DNA of 64,000 bases from Symbiodinium natans (Eukaryota; Sar; Dinophyceae; Suessiales; Symbiodiniaceae). Positions 54,119 through 64,000 of this stretch are shown here, one piece after another (the first letter of the stretch is position 1; each line of letters starts with the position of its first letter). Below the pieces are notes generated by a model. The model saw nothing but the letters and a program-made list of their open reading frames with translations, ran no database searches and had not been told where the DNA came from. Made by a program: the position numbers and the translations under genes. The stretch is from positions 1 through 64,000 of the forward strand of contig CAJNDS010000564.1 of assembly GCA_905221605.1 (NCBI GenBank). Reading direction: 5' to 3'.

Positions 54119-55793
54119 CCATTTTGAGTCAGCCAGCGCGTCTCGGATCTTTTCGGCTGCCGCAGCACATGGTAAACTTGAATGTGGTAGGACATTGTAG
54201 GACAGTAGGAATCGCGGTCGCAACATGGATGCCCAGGCCTGGGGCCCAGTTTGTCAATCGAGCACTGTGCTTTGTGCGACAGCAAGGCAGAGCGCCGGGC
54301 AGACCGCTTGGAGGATGTGGCAACGCCGCTGCGAAGGCAGGCACCGATGCTTTGTCCGGCTTTCGCCCCTCGGAAGGCTCCCGCACTACCTGACACTCGA
54401 CCCTTTGGACAGTTTCCAAAGTCAGTTCTGGGTTGACAAACATCTGCGCGATTTCACATGCCAGTTGCTGTGCTTTGTGTCAGGCGGTCGCAGTCACCTG
54501 TTCCCGTTTGCTGCTCAGTGCCAAAATGGGATTGGACCTCTTCATTGGATTTCCTTTATGCAAACTTCCAGGCCACACCTCAGCCAGTATCACAGAAAGG
54601 CCTGTCGATGCAAGTGTGCCTTCATGTGCCTTCCATTCTGAGTTGTTGTGTTGTTCAGGACCTCGGCTGGGCCCAGAGCGGCCCGACTCAGACTTGCAGC
54701 AGGAGATTTGGGACGACGGGCAACGCATTCTAAAGGTGAGGTTCGTTTCCTTCAACTGCGCTGAAAGGAAAAGAGTCGACAAACGACTTCAGGACAGAGG
54801 CATGCGAAATCACGTTACGTTTCGAATGTTCAGCAGACGCGCAGCAGTTGGAATAGGGTTGTCTACCATGATCACATGGGGGCAGGACAGGAGTAAAGTC
54901 CTGTGATGCAGGTTTGGCCTTGTGGCTGGCATTGCTATGCTGGCTTTCGCGTGCTTGCGGCAGACTGCTCAGGTTACCACAGCTACAGGACTTTGTGATG
55001 TCTCGCAGAGCTTGGGGTGCGAAGCTCATCGAACTCTACTGATGTGAAACCTTAGGCTATTCTGGCCGGCGCTTGCACGTGGGATGGTGAAGCCAGAGAC
55101 GGCCGAGGCGGGATCCGGCGTTTGTCTGGAAGCAAAATGGAGCAAAGAGAGATAAAGAGAGCTGATCTGCCACAGGATTTGAACGCAATGAGCCCGGTGC
55201 CCTGATTCGGGAATATTGGGATTTTGCAACCTGTCAAGCTCTCGACTCTAGGCCGTTTGCTTGGAAATGTGATGCGTTCGGCAAGAGGTTTTCGGGCAAG
55301 CAGCAGGCTGATAACAAGTATTACCGTTGGGTATGGGGTGTGTCCCCAAGAGGTCTCGTCAGCAACAGGATCGAGTTGCACGGTTCAGCATGCCATGGGT
55401 GTGAGTTATGCCCCGGTTGCCCATCGCAAAATCGCTCCGAAGGCCACGACACATGGGTTTAGGAATCAGGTTTGGATTTTGGGAGATCTAGGGGCTTTAA
55501 GGTGGGCTTGGCGACTGCGATGCGATGTGAAACCTTGCCTTCCGTCTAAGTTACTAAGTCTGGTGGCGTTGCGAGAAGGAGGCTGTTTGAGCGCAAGCTT
55601 GCAGCAAGCGAGGTCTGGCAATGGCAATGGTCGAGAGGGAGCCCGAGGCACGCCAGAAATTTGCCAGAGGTAACGAGGTGTATCACGGAACGTGGGGTCT
55701 ACCAAGGGTACTGAGGGAAACTGCCTTGTCAGGCCAGCCCAAGCTATCCGCAGCTAATCAACAACGCGCTGGTGGCAAGCTGAGATGGTTAAC

Positions 55794-55859
55794 GGGAGAG
55801 GGGGGGGGAGAGGGGGGAGGGGGGGAGGGAGGAGGGGGGAGGGGGAGGGGGGAGGGGGT
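55794..55859 (+). repeat. Polypurine G/A tract
   Basis: Runs of four to nine G separated by single A over 66 bases. It has the potential to form triplex or G-quadruplex structures, which the sequence suggests but does not prove. Confidence 0.9.
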
Positions 55860-58857
55860 GGGCCAGACAGTGTGACAGAGAGACCGAGGACTGTCCCAAC
55901 ATCCGTGCCGATGTCCTCGATGTGGCTGCCTCAGTGGATCCCCGATATCTGCCGGCCAAGCTCACACTGGGCACAATTCATCACAATTCTAGGTTCTTGC
56001 GGGGGCACCTTATGAGTTCAGCAGTGCTGCTGAAGAGCAGGTGCGGTTTGCTGGATTGTTCAAAACCCAGCTTGCCAGATGTTCTGTGGGTCTGTCGAAG
56101 GGCTTCTACCGCCTCCCTCGCTTGGCAGCTGCGGCAGCGACGAGGGAGGAGGATGTCCCCTTTGCGCTTTGCAATTCTTCATTGTGTACCGGAGCTTTGA
56201 GCATGCCATCATGAGAACGCTGGCAAGTGCAGCTATCAAGGCCTACAGCATAGAGACAGTCTCAGCCAAATCTCAAGAATTCCCCTTCAGCACCGAGGCA
56301 GATGTGCAACGGAGTCTGTCCAAAACTCGAAACCCCTGACCAGCCTCCCGGCCTCCCGGGTAACACAATTCGCTTGCTGGATTCCAAGAGCAGCCTGTCC
56401 TGTGCACAGATCTGCAGCAAGCCATCAATAGTTCGCGTTTTGAATAGCCAGCAACCCTCTCAAACAGCCAGGAAGCCTGAACAACTTGAAAGAAGATCCC
56501 CAAGTAATGCGAGCTCTTCTGAGAACTGAGAACATGCTTGCACTACATGCCGGACCCTGAGCACATCTGAGAGTGATTCCATGCCGTGTGGGAAGTTCTG
56601 TATTTAAGCGTTCAGCAACTCTTTTACTCGGGGTGCGGCTACATCAGCTACAGGCAGTGGATAGTTACCAAGGAAGAGTGCCGCCGATGTCCCAAAGGCA
56701 TTCGGCAGATCGACATATCTCGAGTCATGTATAGTCAGTAAAGTCATGTCGAGCCACTTGCAAATTGTCAGGGCTGCGCTTCCCGGCCTGTGCCGGTTTG
56801 TGCTGAGCGCCGATGTCAGTGCCCTGGTGCTCGGAGCCCAGTCGCCACGTGCCCGGGGCCCTTCACATCCCTGTCACAGCCCATGTCGCAGCCTCTCGTC
56901 ACCTGATCTGGCCTTCTCTCTCACCTGTGAAGGCGCTGTCGGGCGGAGCGACTCCTGCCCCGGTGCCTGGCCGAGGCAAATTCAAGTTCGGTGTCGGTTG
57001 GCAAAGCTCAAACAGTCATAGTCGTAAAGGAGCTCATTGGCGATGAGCCGCTCGACATCGAGGCCGAGGGGGGGAGGACTGTGCAGGAGAGTGAGAGGAA
57101 GGGACCACAACAACCACAACAAGAATGCAGGTGGATCTGGTACTCGATGGGAAGGTCTTCTGCACACTGAGCTCGTCCAAAGCTATCTTCGATGCAGCGC
57201 CCGAGTGTGGGTCTTGTCAGCTCCTACGTGTCAGAAGATAGCAAAAACCTGCATGCACGGTTCAAGGCAGGGAGACTTCAGATCTCAGCAGTTCATTTTT
57301 GCGATGAAGGTGCCAGATCTGCAGACCTAAATTTACGGCGCTTTTGGGGGCAACTGCTTCGTCCGTCTTGCACCAAGCCGTTTGGCTCCGCAGGTGCGTG
57401 ACCTGCCGAGGGACAGCCACTTCTCCTTCCGATTGAGACCCTCGAGTGCGGCACTGCAGTCATCGAGTAAGTGTGTTCATGGTGCCCTTAAAAAAAATTG
57501 TGCCACAGACACATGTCGTGCAACCGTAACTCGCCTCGGGTGTGGCCAGGTACTGCAGCAGGACCAAGAGGCGTACACCGAGGGGTGGCGCCGGACATAT
57601 TTACCTCACAAAGTTTCACAACAGTTTTGAATTGAATGGTTGACTATATGGTTGATTAGTCTGGAATTCAAACAAATTCTTGAACCTCTTCATCCTTCAA
57701 AAGCGCATTCGGCGCCAGGTGCTGGGCTTCTTCAATGATCGGGGAGTCCTGCGGCAAGGCCACGCCTGTGGTTTCCCCGACCCTTGAAATGGAGACTGCG
57801 TGCACAAGGCCGGAAGCTCGTTGCTCTGCTGCCAGACGAGGAGGCCTCGACGTGAGATCTGTTGAGGCTTCATCGATTCATCTTGAACTGGTCCATTTAG
57901 ACACCCCTGACTCATTAAGACTTCATTCTTGAACGGGTTCATCTCACCGCTGCCCTCAGCCGACACGAAGTCTGATCCAGTTTGCAGTCAGGCGGTCAGT
58001 GACGAGATACCAGGACATGGACACGAGTTTGTGATCTTCTTGAGCAGTAGTGTAGCTTGATGTACTTTGTACGTGTGGTGCCTCACAGCACTATGACAGC
58101 TCGTCGCGTAGGCAAGGTGAGTTGCTTTGCATCCGGTTTGACACGCGAGGAGTGCAGCTGCCCCATCGGCAAGACTCCAACGAGGTACAACTGTGTCTAG
58201 CAACCCCCAGTGTCAACGCTAAGCGGCCCACATCGGCTGTGGGTCCGAGGTTATGCCGGGGGTCGAAGATTTGTGTATACCAAGTCGTACAAGCTACTGT
58301 AATGCCTACGGAGCTCCACGCATTTGCTTTCCAGGCCGAGGAAGCCTTTCTGGGCCAAGCTTGCAAAACCGATTCTCCTAACCGGTCAGAGCGGATAGGG
58401 CTCAGTTTGAGCCCTGGGCTGTTGCAGGGTGAATCTGCGAAGACTGTTCAAGAAGGTGACGTACTGCATAGTCGAATCGTCGAATCTCAAGGGGCTTTTG
58501 GAGAAGGGATGCATGGGATAATGCGAAAGATAAGATCGTATTAGGGCCCTTGGAGGACTTCGTGCCGGGAGGTTTCGGCAGATGCCATGGCGCTCAAAGT
58601 ACAAAGTCCGCCAAATCTCATCACGTCCGAGCGACCAAGACAGAAGCATTTTGCTGCGCCGCTTTGCTCACGCCAGGTTGCCTTGCGCTGGCTGAAGGCC
58701 CCGCTTTGTCGTGTGGACTTGAAAACATTGGGCCTCGGGCTTGAGTGAGGTGATGTAAGGTGTGTCAATGTGTGAACGTGTGTTGCAGAGGCCATCTGTA
58801 GGCGCGAGCTCAAGCCATCTCCAGCTCTTAACTCACTTCGCCAATCTCAGTCCTGCC

Positions 58858-59534
58858 ATGAGCCAACCCTTTCTTTCGAACTTAACACTCGTCGACTTCG
58901 ATGGCAAATTTCAGCTCTACCTCTCCGATCGCGCGCTGCGATTTACCGACAGCGGTGAGCAGAACATGAAGATCATCCCGCGTGACAGTGTCGCAGCTGT
59001 CACCGTTCGAGACACGGACCTCTCGTTCTCCACCACGGACATTCCGAAAGCGCTGGGCTTTACTCTGGTAAGCATGGCGTTGTCAGGGTGGCTTGAGCCT
59101 TGGCAAGGTTTCGAGTCTCAGGCTAGGATGCTCTTTGTGCAACGCGTGGCCATGCACTCTCTACAGCTTTTCGTTGTATTGCCGGTCTGGACAGCTGTGT
59201 GCGGGCTCAGATTTTTGTCATGTGCACGTGAGATGAGGCTCGCCGATCCATGTACGGCCTCGTCCATGCCAAAGGTGCGCTGGACGCCTGCTCTGTCGTT
59301 GGAGCACTGGGAGGAGGGTGAGTGCCTCAGTGACAAGCCAAGCCCAGAACTTTTGCAAGCACACTTCGTGCAGACATGTGTGCCAGGTGGGCCGGAATGC
59401 GGATGGGATGCTGGCTCTTCCGCAACACGCACATCCAAGATGGATCCTTTGTAGAGGTGCACACTCCTGCAGGAGCACAAAGTTTCAACTGCAGTGATGC
59501 TCAAGCGAGGGAGTTCACACGACTCTTCACTTGA
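58858..59534 (+). CDS. Small spliced gene of unknown function
   Basis: The first exon 58,858-59,067 encodes 70 residues from ATG (MSQPFLSNLTLVDFDGKF, then LYLSDRALRFTDSGEQN) and ends exactly at a gtaagc donor. A last exon about 59,388-59,534 reads CWLFRNTHIQDGSFVEVH, then FNCSDAQAREFTRLFT and TGA. The intervening sequence has no good frame. The two exons do not join in phase directly by my reading, so a middle exon or another acceptor is likely. The beta-rich first part and a final amphipathic helix (DAQAREFTRLF) would suit a PH-like fold, but no family is recognised. Confidence 0.5.
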
Positions 59535-60949
59535 CAGTACAGCACGGCTGAGCCCATGACCTCCCATGACCTTGGCGATCTTGTCCGGCCTGCTCCGGAG
59601 CAAAGGGCGCGCAACAGAGGAATGCCCCAAGTCCGCCCGCGGCAAAAGTCGCGTCTGCGGTACCAGCAAGCGCTAATCGCTTGTGGACCTGATCGCTTGC
59701 GTAGAAAGATCCGACGGAGTGGAGAATGGATCTTGGATCTGGCTCTCCCTGTAGGTATTCTTAGTAATTATTCTTGCTGAAGTGCTTTCCTTCACAGGCG
59801 GCCGCTATGCCGGGTGCCCGGGCCCGGGCCCATCGCCTGGCCGAGGCCCTCAGAGTCTCAGAGCCGCGTTGAACACATTTCTGGAGTTTGATAATGGGCT
59901 GATAAGATGCCTTTTGTACCAACAGAAGCTACCCGTGATTCAACAACTAAGGCGATTCAGAAATTAAGGCCCCCAATCCCAACCCTTTCATGACTCATAA
60001 CCCAGCAACTTCCTGAAACATCAATCTGCTGCACTAAGTGCCGACCCTATCGCAGATCCCTGACTTCCGAAAGCATGACCGTTTCGCAACTCAGCCCCTT
60101 GGCTTATGAACCACGGTTCTTTTCGATTGAGGCCAGTTTGTGTGTCACGGCTTTCAACAGCGGGCGTGGCCATCTCTGACTGGGCAAATTTCGAAGCTGC
60201 GCAATAAACCCAGAACCGGAAACAGTAGGCAGCCTTGCAAAATCACAGGCGGCGACATCATAAAACAGATGCCAAAATGCTACCTCCAACATGCTTTGTC
60301 ACCTTTTCAAACTTCTTTTGCCCACATTCCTCAGAGTGAAACGACACGAATGATTCTCAACCGGCGAAGTTGCCTTGTGCCAGGCGCTCCGCTTGGAAGA
60401 ATCCCTTGAGCTCAGAAGACGAGGTTTGATGCTCTAGTAATTGCTTGAGCGTCATTAGACATCATCAGGCGCATGCAAGAGCCCATAGAGCCCTTCTGCA
60501 GGCTGGATTCCGGCGAGCTCAGTGCCTGAGTGCGAGGATGCCTTCGCAGGCATCACGGAGGTTAATTGCTGCTTGGTATCGCTTATTTATCATTGCTATC
60601 CATTGGCGCCTCCTGTCACACCGGCCGGTGAGCCAGTGATGGAACCATAGCACTCCAGAAGAGGAGTTGTAAGCAACGCAGAATCGCTAGGCCCGCTAGG
60701 CCCGCTAGGCAAAGGTGTTGAGTTCTACGATTCAAGGAGCTGCTCAGCTCAGCCTGAGGTGTGATGCGTGAACTAGCGTGTAGTGATGTCAATGTTTTTT
60801 TTTTTGTAGTGCTGTTCGGTGTGTGCCTGGATGTCGGGAGGTGAAGTGCAAGAGGCCCTGGAGAGCTCGGGTTTGGCCTGGCTTGGGCCTTGGAAGGGCA
60901 GATGAGATCAGATTAACAGCACGTCGCAGCGTAAGGCTTTGCCGGTGGG

Positions 60950-63900
60950 GTGTCAGGCTGTCGGTGCAGCTCCCTGAATTCCAGCACCCGGTTGTCTTTG
61001 CGGAGCCCGGATGCCAAGCTGCCAGAGGTTCAGGGCCTCGCCGCGCCGGTGGCTTCAGTACTTAAGTCGATCTGAAGCTTGCTTGGTCCACTATAGTGGT
61101 CCACTCTAGTGGTCCACTAAAGTGGTCCTTGGCTGCACGCCCCGATCACCCAGCACTCCAAAGGTGGCCACGTGGCACTTTGCAGATCTTTGCAGATTTT
61201 TGCAGGCTTTTCTTGGAATGCTGGTTCGCAAAGGCCCCAATACGGATCGGACATTGAGATTCCCTCCGGCGTCCTTGCAGCATCAAGAGCGCAGGACGGT
61301 TCTGTCACGTGCCTCCACGTTGCTTCTATGAACACTGTGCCTTTGTCCAGGACGTTGACCAGCAAGACCTCGATGCATTGAAGGGAGCGCAATGGCTGTC
61401 CGGGCCACAGTGTAGAATCAGCTAATCAAGACATGACGATCGATTCTGGGCATTTTTTTATGAGGGATTCGCAACTGGAGGCTAGCACAAGGAGCTATGA
61501 TCTTGGACACGTATTCGACATTTCATGACTTGCTGGTTTGGTTTCCACTACCCCTCCATGCCATCCGGTCGTACGAAGTGCACTCGTCCTGAGACGTCCT
61601 GAAACGGCAGGTTTCGATCCTTACGTCCGGAACCAGTAGCTGCAGCGCGAGAGCCTCAGCTCCACTCCATCCCTGGGCTCAGATGTGGAATAATGTGACA
61701 TTGAGATGATTGAGATGCCAACTCTGATTGCGTGTGCTTCCATGTGCCTCCTTGTCAGTGCGAGCTCGACGCCAGTTGGGCTTGCAGGACAAGGCGCGCG
61801 GGATCGGACAGGAAACACGAGAGTGATATCGACATGTACAGCTGTGGAACTGTCCTGTCGAATCCCCGGAGACCATGTGGAGCGCATTAGGGCGACGGAG
61901 ACTCCAGCTACCATACTCACAAGAAGCTTCATATGAAAAGTCGGTGTTCTGCTCATGGCAACAGCATCTTGATGTACGTGAGGCCGCAGCTTCAAATGCT
62001 TTCTGGACTATGTGCGCATCCCAGACATGCAGACCCCAAGTACCTAGTGTGTCCGGGCAGATCACGATCGTATGGCTGTACTTGCAGTATATACAGTTTA
62101 CAATTAGCCGATGTAAGTGCTAGCGCTTGCATTTGCTTGCAAGTCCGCTTATGTATGCTGCGCTGCCGCTTCCTCGTGTCAGTCCAGGGGGCTTCCGTGG
62201 ATCATCCGGCGCTGCTGAAGAGCAAGCGCCTGGGCCGCTCCTCTCGCGCAGCTATGTTCAAGGACTCGGTAGATTCACAGATGTTCGCGGCTATGCTTGC
62301 ACTAACTACATCTAACTACGACACTATGACATGCTGGCTACGTGCACCGAAGCTGCTCGTGGCCCACAGCAGGATCGCGATGCCAGACCCAGCGCAGCTG
62401 AGCTCCGGGACCTTGTTCGGAGCTCAAAAGCTCGCACTGTGCCGAGGGTGAGGGCCTGGCACGGGGATGCTTGATGGTGTTGATGGTGTTCGCGTGAAGG
62501 CCGAGTTGGTGCGCCGTCCGCGGCGACAGCTCAGTGCGGTGCTGAGTTCTGGATCCGAGAAGCGCTGGCATGGGATTGCTTGGCTGTTTGGGATTGCCGG
62601 GGCTTGCTGTAGTGTGTCAGGGTGTAACGCTATGGTGATCCACTCTGTGAAGCACAGGCTAATGCAATCTTGTCTAGATCGAGAGCTTCAACTAAGGTTC
62701 GGAGGAGAAGGACTTGCTTTTCCGATTTCGCTGGAGCCTGACGGTGACTCGGCAGCTTACTCGCAGCGTTGCTGGTTTTAAGGAGCTTTGGTAGAAGGTC
62801 ATGGACAACCCTGACCCCTAAATTCGAGACCCTAAACCCCAAGAACCCGAAACCCAACTAGCCTCATCTCCAAGAACCATGAGGAACCCTAAATGACCCC
62901 AGATGCCTACATCTCAAACCTCCCTGCCACTCCCCAGGACCAGCCTGGTGCCTTGACCAAGTTCCTCCACGCAGTGGACTGGTCGCACGTGGAGGCCGGG
63001 ACACCAAAGCCTCGTGCTCGCAGCTAAGGGTTTTGGGCTGTTTGGGTTTTTTTGAGTTCAGTTTCAGGGTTGATTTCATGCTTAAACTGTTTCCACTCAT
63101 GTTGACCTGTGACTGAGAAGGGGGCAGCGTGGAACATTCCGGCACTTGCCTGCGTCGGCTCGCTGCAGGAACGCAACCATGCCATCGAGCTCTTAGGCCG
63201 GGATCTTGTTCGCGGGGAGTCTCCCGATGCTTGTAGTTGCCTGGCACCCCTGCTTTCCCCCAAAACAATCAGATCGTCGGGCCCACTTCTTTTGGGCCAA
63301 GATCACATATCTGATGACATGTCGACGCGTGGATTGCGCGAAGCATGAGGGTGCAAGTGCCAGAAGTAGCAGAGCCTCATAGACAGCAGGCAAAACATGC
63401 ACGCTTATTCGATCAGAGAAGAGCTGGAGAACACGTGTCTGACATCTGACATTTGTGCTACTGAGGGCATTGGAGCCCGGTGGACATCGATGATGCCCTG
63501 GAGCTGCTCAGCAAGGTGCAATGATGTGCAATGGTGCAGAATCCTCTTTGAACCTACGACGGTGGTCTCGCTTCCCAGGACTTCAGCGGCCTTCAAGAAG
63601 TTCGGCATCATGCTGTGTGACGTCCTGAGTTTTAAGACGTGCTGTGGGAAGCCTTGAAGTGCCTCTGCCAACCAACTGATCTCTGCGTACACTGCCGAGG
63701 CAGAGGCTACAGAACGCCAGTGATGCAGACCTACAGCTCTACTTGCTTCAACTTGTGCAGGCATGTGGCATCATGTGGCTTTGGCTGCCGCGCTTTTCGA
63801 TGCTTCAGCTGGAATGTGTGTGAGGCTCTGCGCTACGAGCCTCTGAATGCCATGCAAGAGAGTGAGGCAAGGTGCACCTGGGAGTCAAGGGGCGCCAAGT

Positions 63901-64000
63901 GGTCGTGCTCTCTCTGTGCAGGTGCAGTCAAGTGCATATGCTGCTCGGTTGGCATGACGTGCGACTGTGTGCTCTAGGCCGATGGTCGAAATGGCGAGGC
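60950..64000 (+). CDS. VPS34: Class III phosphatidylinositol 3-kinase (Vps34 type), C2-end and helical-domain exons; runs off the right edge
   Basis: Vps34 makes PI3P on endosomes and autophagosomes. Ordered plus-strand exons match the family from the end of the C2 domain through the PIK helical domain. ~60,951-61,014 LSVQLPEFQHPVVFAEPG. 62,188-62,268 VDHPALLKSKRLGRSSRAA (the E.KH.KLARS region). ~62,903-63,000 GALTKFLHAVDWSHVEAG. 63,169-~63,201 ERNHAIELLG. 63,466-63,515 HWSPVDIDDALELLSK. 63,579-~63,617 DFSGLQEVRHHAV. 63,704-63,760 RLQNASDADLQLYLLQLVQ with a GC donor. 63,825-~63,870 ALRYEPLNAM. Read together they reproduce the diagnostic W.P.DVEDALELLS..F....VR.YAV.RL..A.DEDL..YLLQLVQALKYE segment. 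The kinase domain lies beyond 64,000. Exons 5' of 60,951 are not identified; a GEWILDLALP piece ending at a donor near 59,751 is a weak candidate. Confidence 0.85.
61084..61128 (+). repeat. Tandem 13-bp self-complementary unit tggtccactntag
   Basis: Three full units and a partial fourth, differing at two central bases (tggtccactatag, ..ctctag, ..ctaaag). The ccactatagtgg within the first junction is a perfect palindrome. It sits within an intron of the PI3-kinase gene. Confidence 0.95.
62815..62900 (-). repeat. Short telomere-like CCCTAAA tract
   Basis: ccctaaattcgagaccctaaaccccaagaacccgaaaccc-type words just upstream of a PI3-kinase exon. It is degenerate, few copies, in an intron. Confidence 0.5.

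Larger units (their letters stand above)
52048..58857. other. Repeat-rich region with unassigned fragments
   Basis: It holds telomere-like, ATT, GTT/GCC, CTCA and G/A repeats. Fragments of possible exons include ELEDELRQTCWISGPPIGHD (~53,405-53,465), PRLGPERPDSDLQQEIWDDG (~54,661-54,720), TVIVVKELIGDEPLDIEAEG (~57,016-57,075) and MQVDLVLDGKVFCTLSSSK (~57,124-57,180). None gives a family. A 14-bp perfect palindrome gcgcgctagcgcgc sits at 53,993-54,006. Confidence 0.3.

Noticed and set aside
1-64000. CRISPR arrays, bacterial operons, rRNA genes
   Set aside because: No regularly spaced direct repeats with unique spacers, no ribosome-binding or operon structure and no rRNA-like sequence were seen; all tandem repeats are satellite-type.

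Overview
The window looks like nuclear DNA of a dinoflagellate, probably a Symbiodiniaceae-type alga. The evidence is convergent. Genes are split into very short exons that abut AG|G acceptors and often use GC donors. Long spacers carry degenerate TTTAGGG-type (plant/dinoflagellate telomere-like) tracts. One transporter has an algal plastid-type leader. A Ty1/copia element ends in a methyltransferase-like domain of a kind I associate with dinoflagellate copias. No bacterial operons, rRNA, convincing tRNA or CRISPR were seen.

Layout. About 1-10,740 is a decayed Ty1/copia retrotransposon on the minus strand. In its own 5'->3' order it has gag (10,357-9,704, with an in-frame stop), zinc knuckle plus aspartic protease (9,676-8,354), an extra proline-rich ORF in another frame (7,810-6,473), integrase, reverse transcriptase and RNase H (about 5,910-2,780), and a C-terminal methyltransferase-like domain broken by an 8-bp tandem duplication (2,212-2,227). 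From 10.7 to 16.5 kb the DNA is largely non-coding with telomere-like tracts. From 16.5 to about 25.5 kb the plus strand carries many small exons encoding EF-hand pairs, interrupted by minisatellites.

At 27.8-30.6 kb there is a long intronless plus-strand ORF for transportin (karyopherin beta-2). At 35.0-36.2 kb lies an intronless class I methyltransferase (family 24 type) with a leader. At 38.36-38.87 kb four exons give the first half of a TBC (Rab-GAP) domain. It is followed directly by a BASS-family transporter (39,015-40,438, two exons, one 113-bp GC-AG intron). From 41 to 50 kb there are exon-like pieces of unknown genes. At 50.2-52.0 kb is an intronless gene for a two-pass membrane protein with a large loop and a C-terminal EF-hand. 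From 52 to 58.8 kb the sequence is mostly repeats and unassigned sequence. At 58.86-59.53 kb there is a small spliced gene of unknown function. From about 60.95 kb to the right edge, ordered exons of a class III PI 3-kinase (Vps34 type) run out of the window before the kinase domain.

The recognisable host genes are eukaryotic housekeeping functions: nuclear import, Rab regulation, plastid or organelle transport, endosomal lipid signalling and calcium sensing. They are not a pathway cluster. The most unusual material is in the retroelement (extra ORF, methyltransferase-like tail, datable lesions) and in the EF-hand exon array. All exon boundaries are read by eye and those marked approximate may be off by a few codons.
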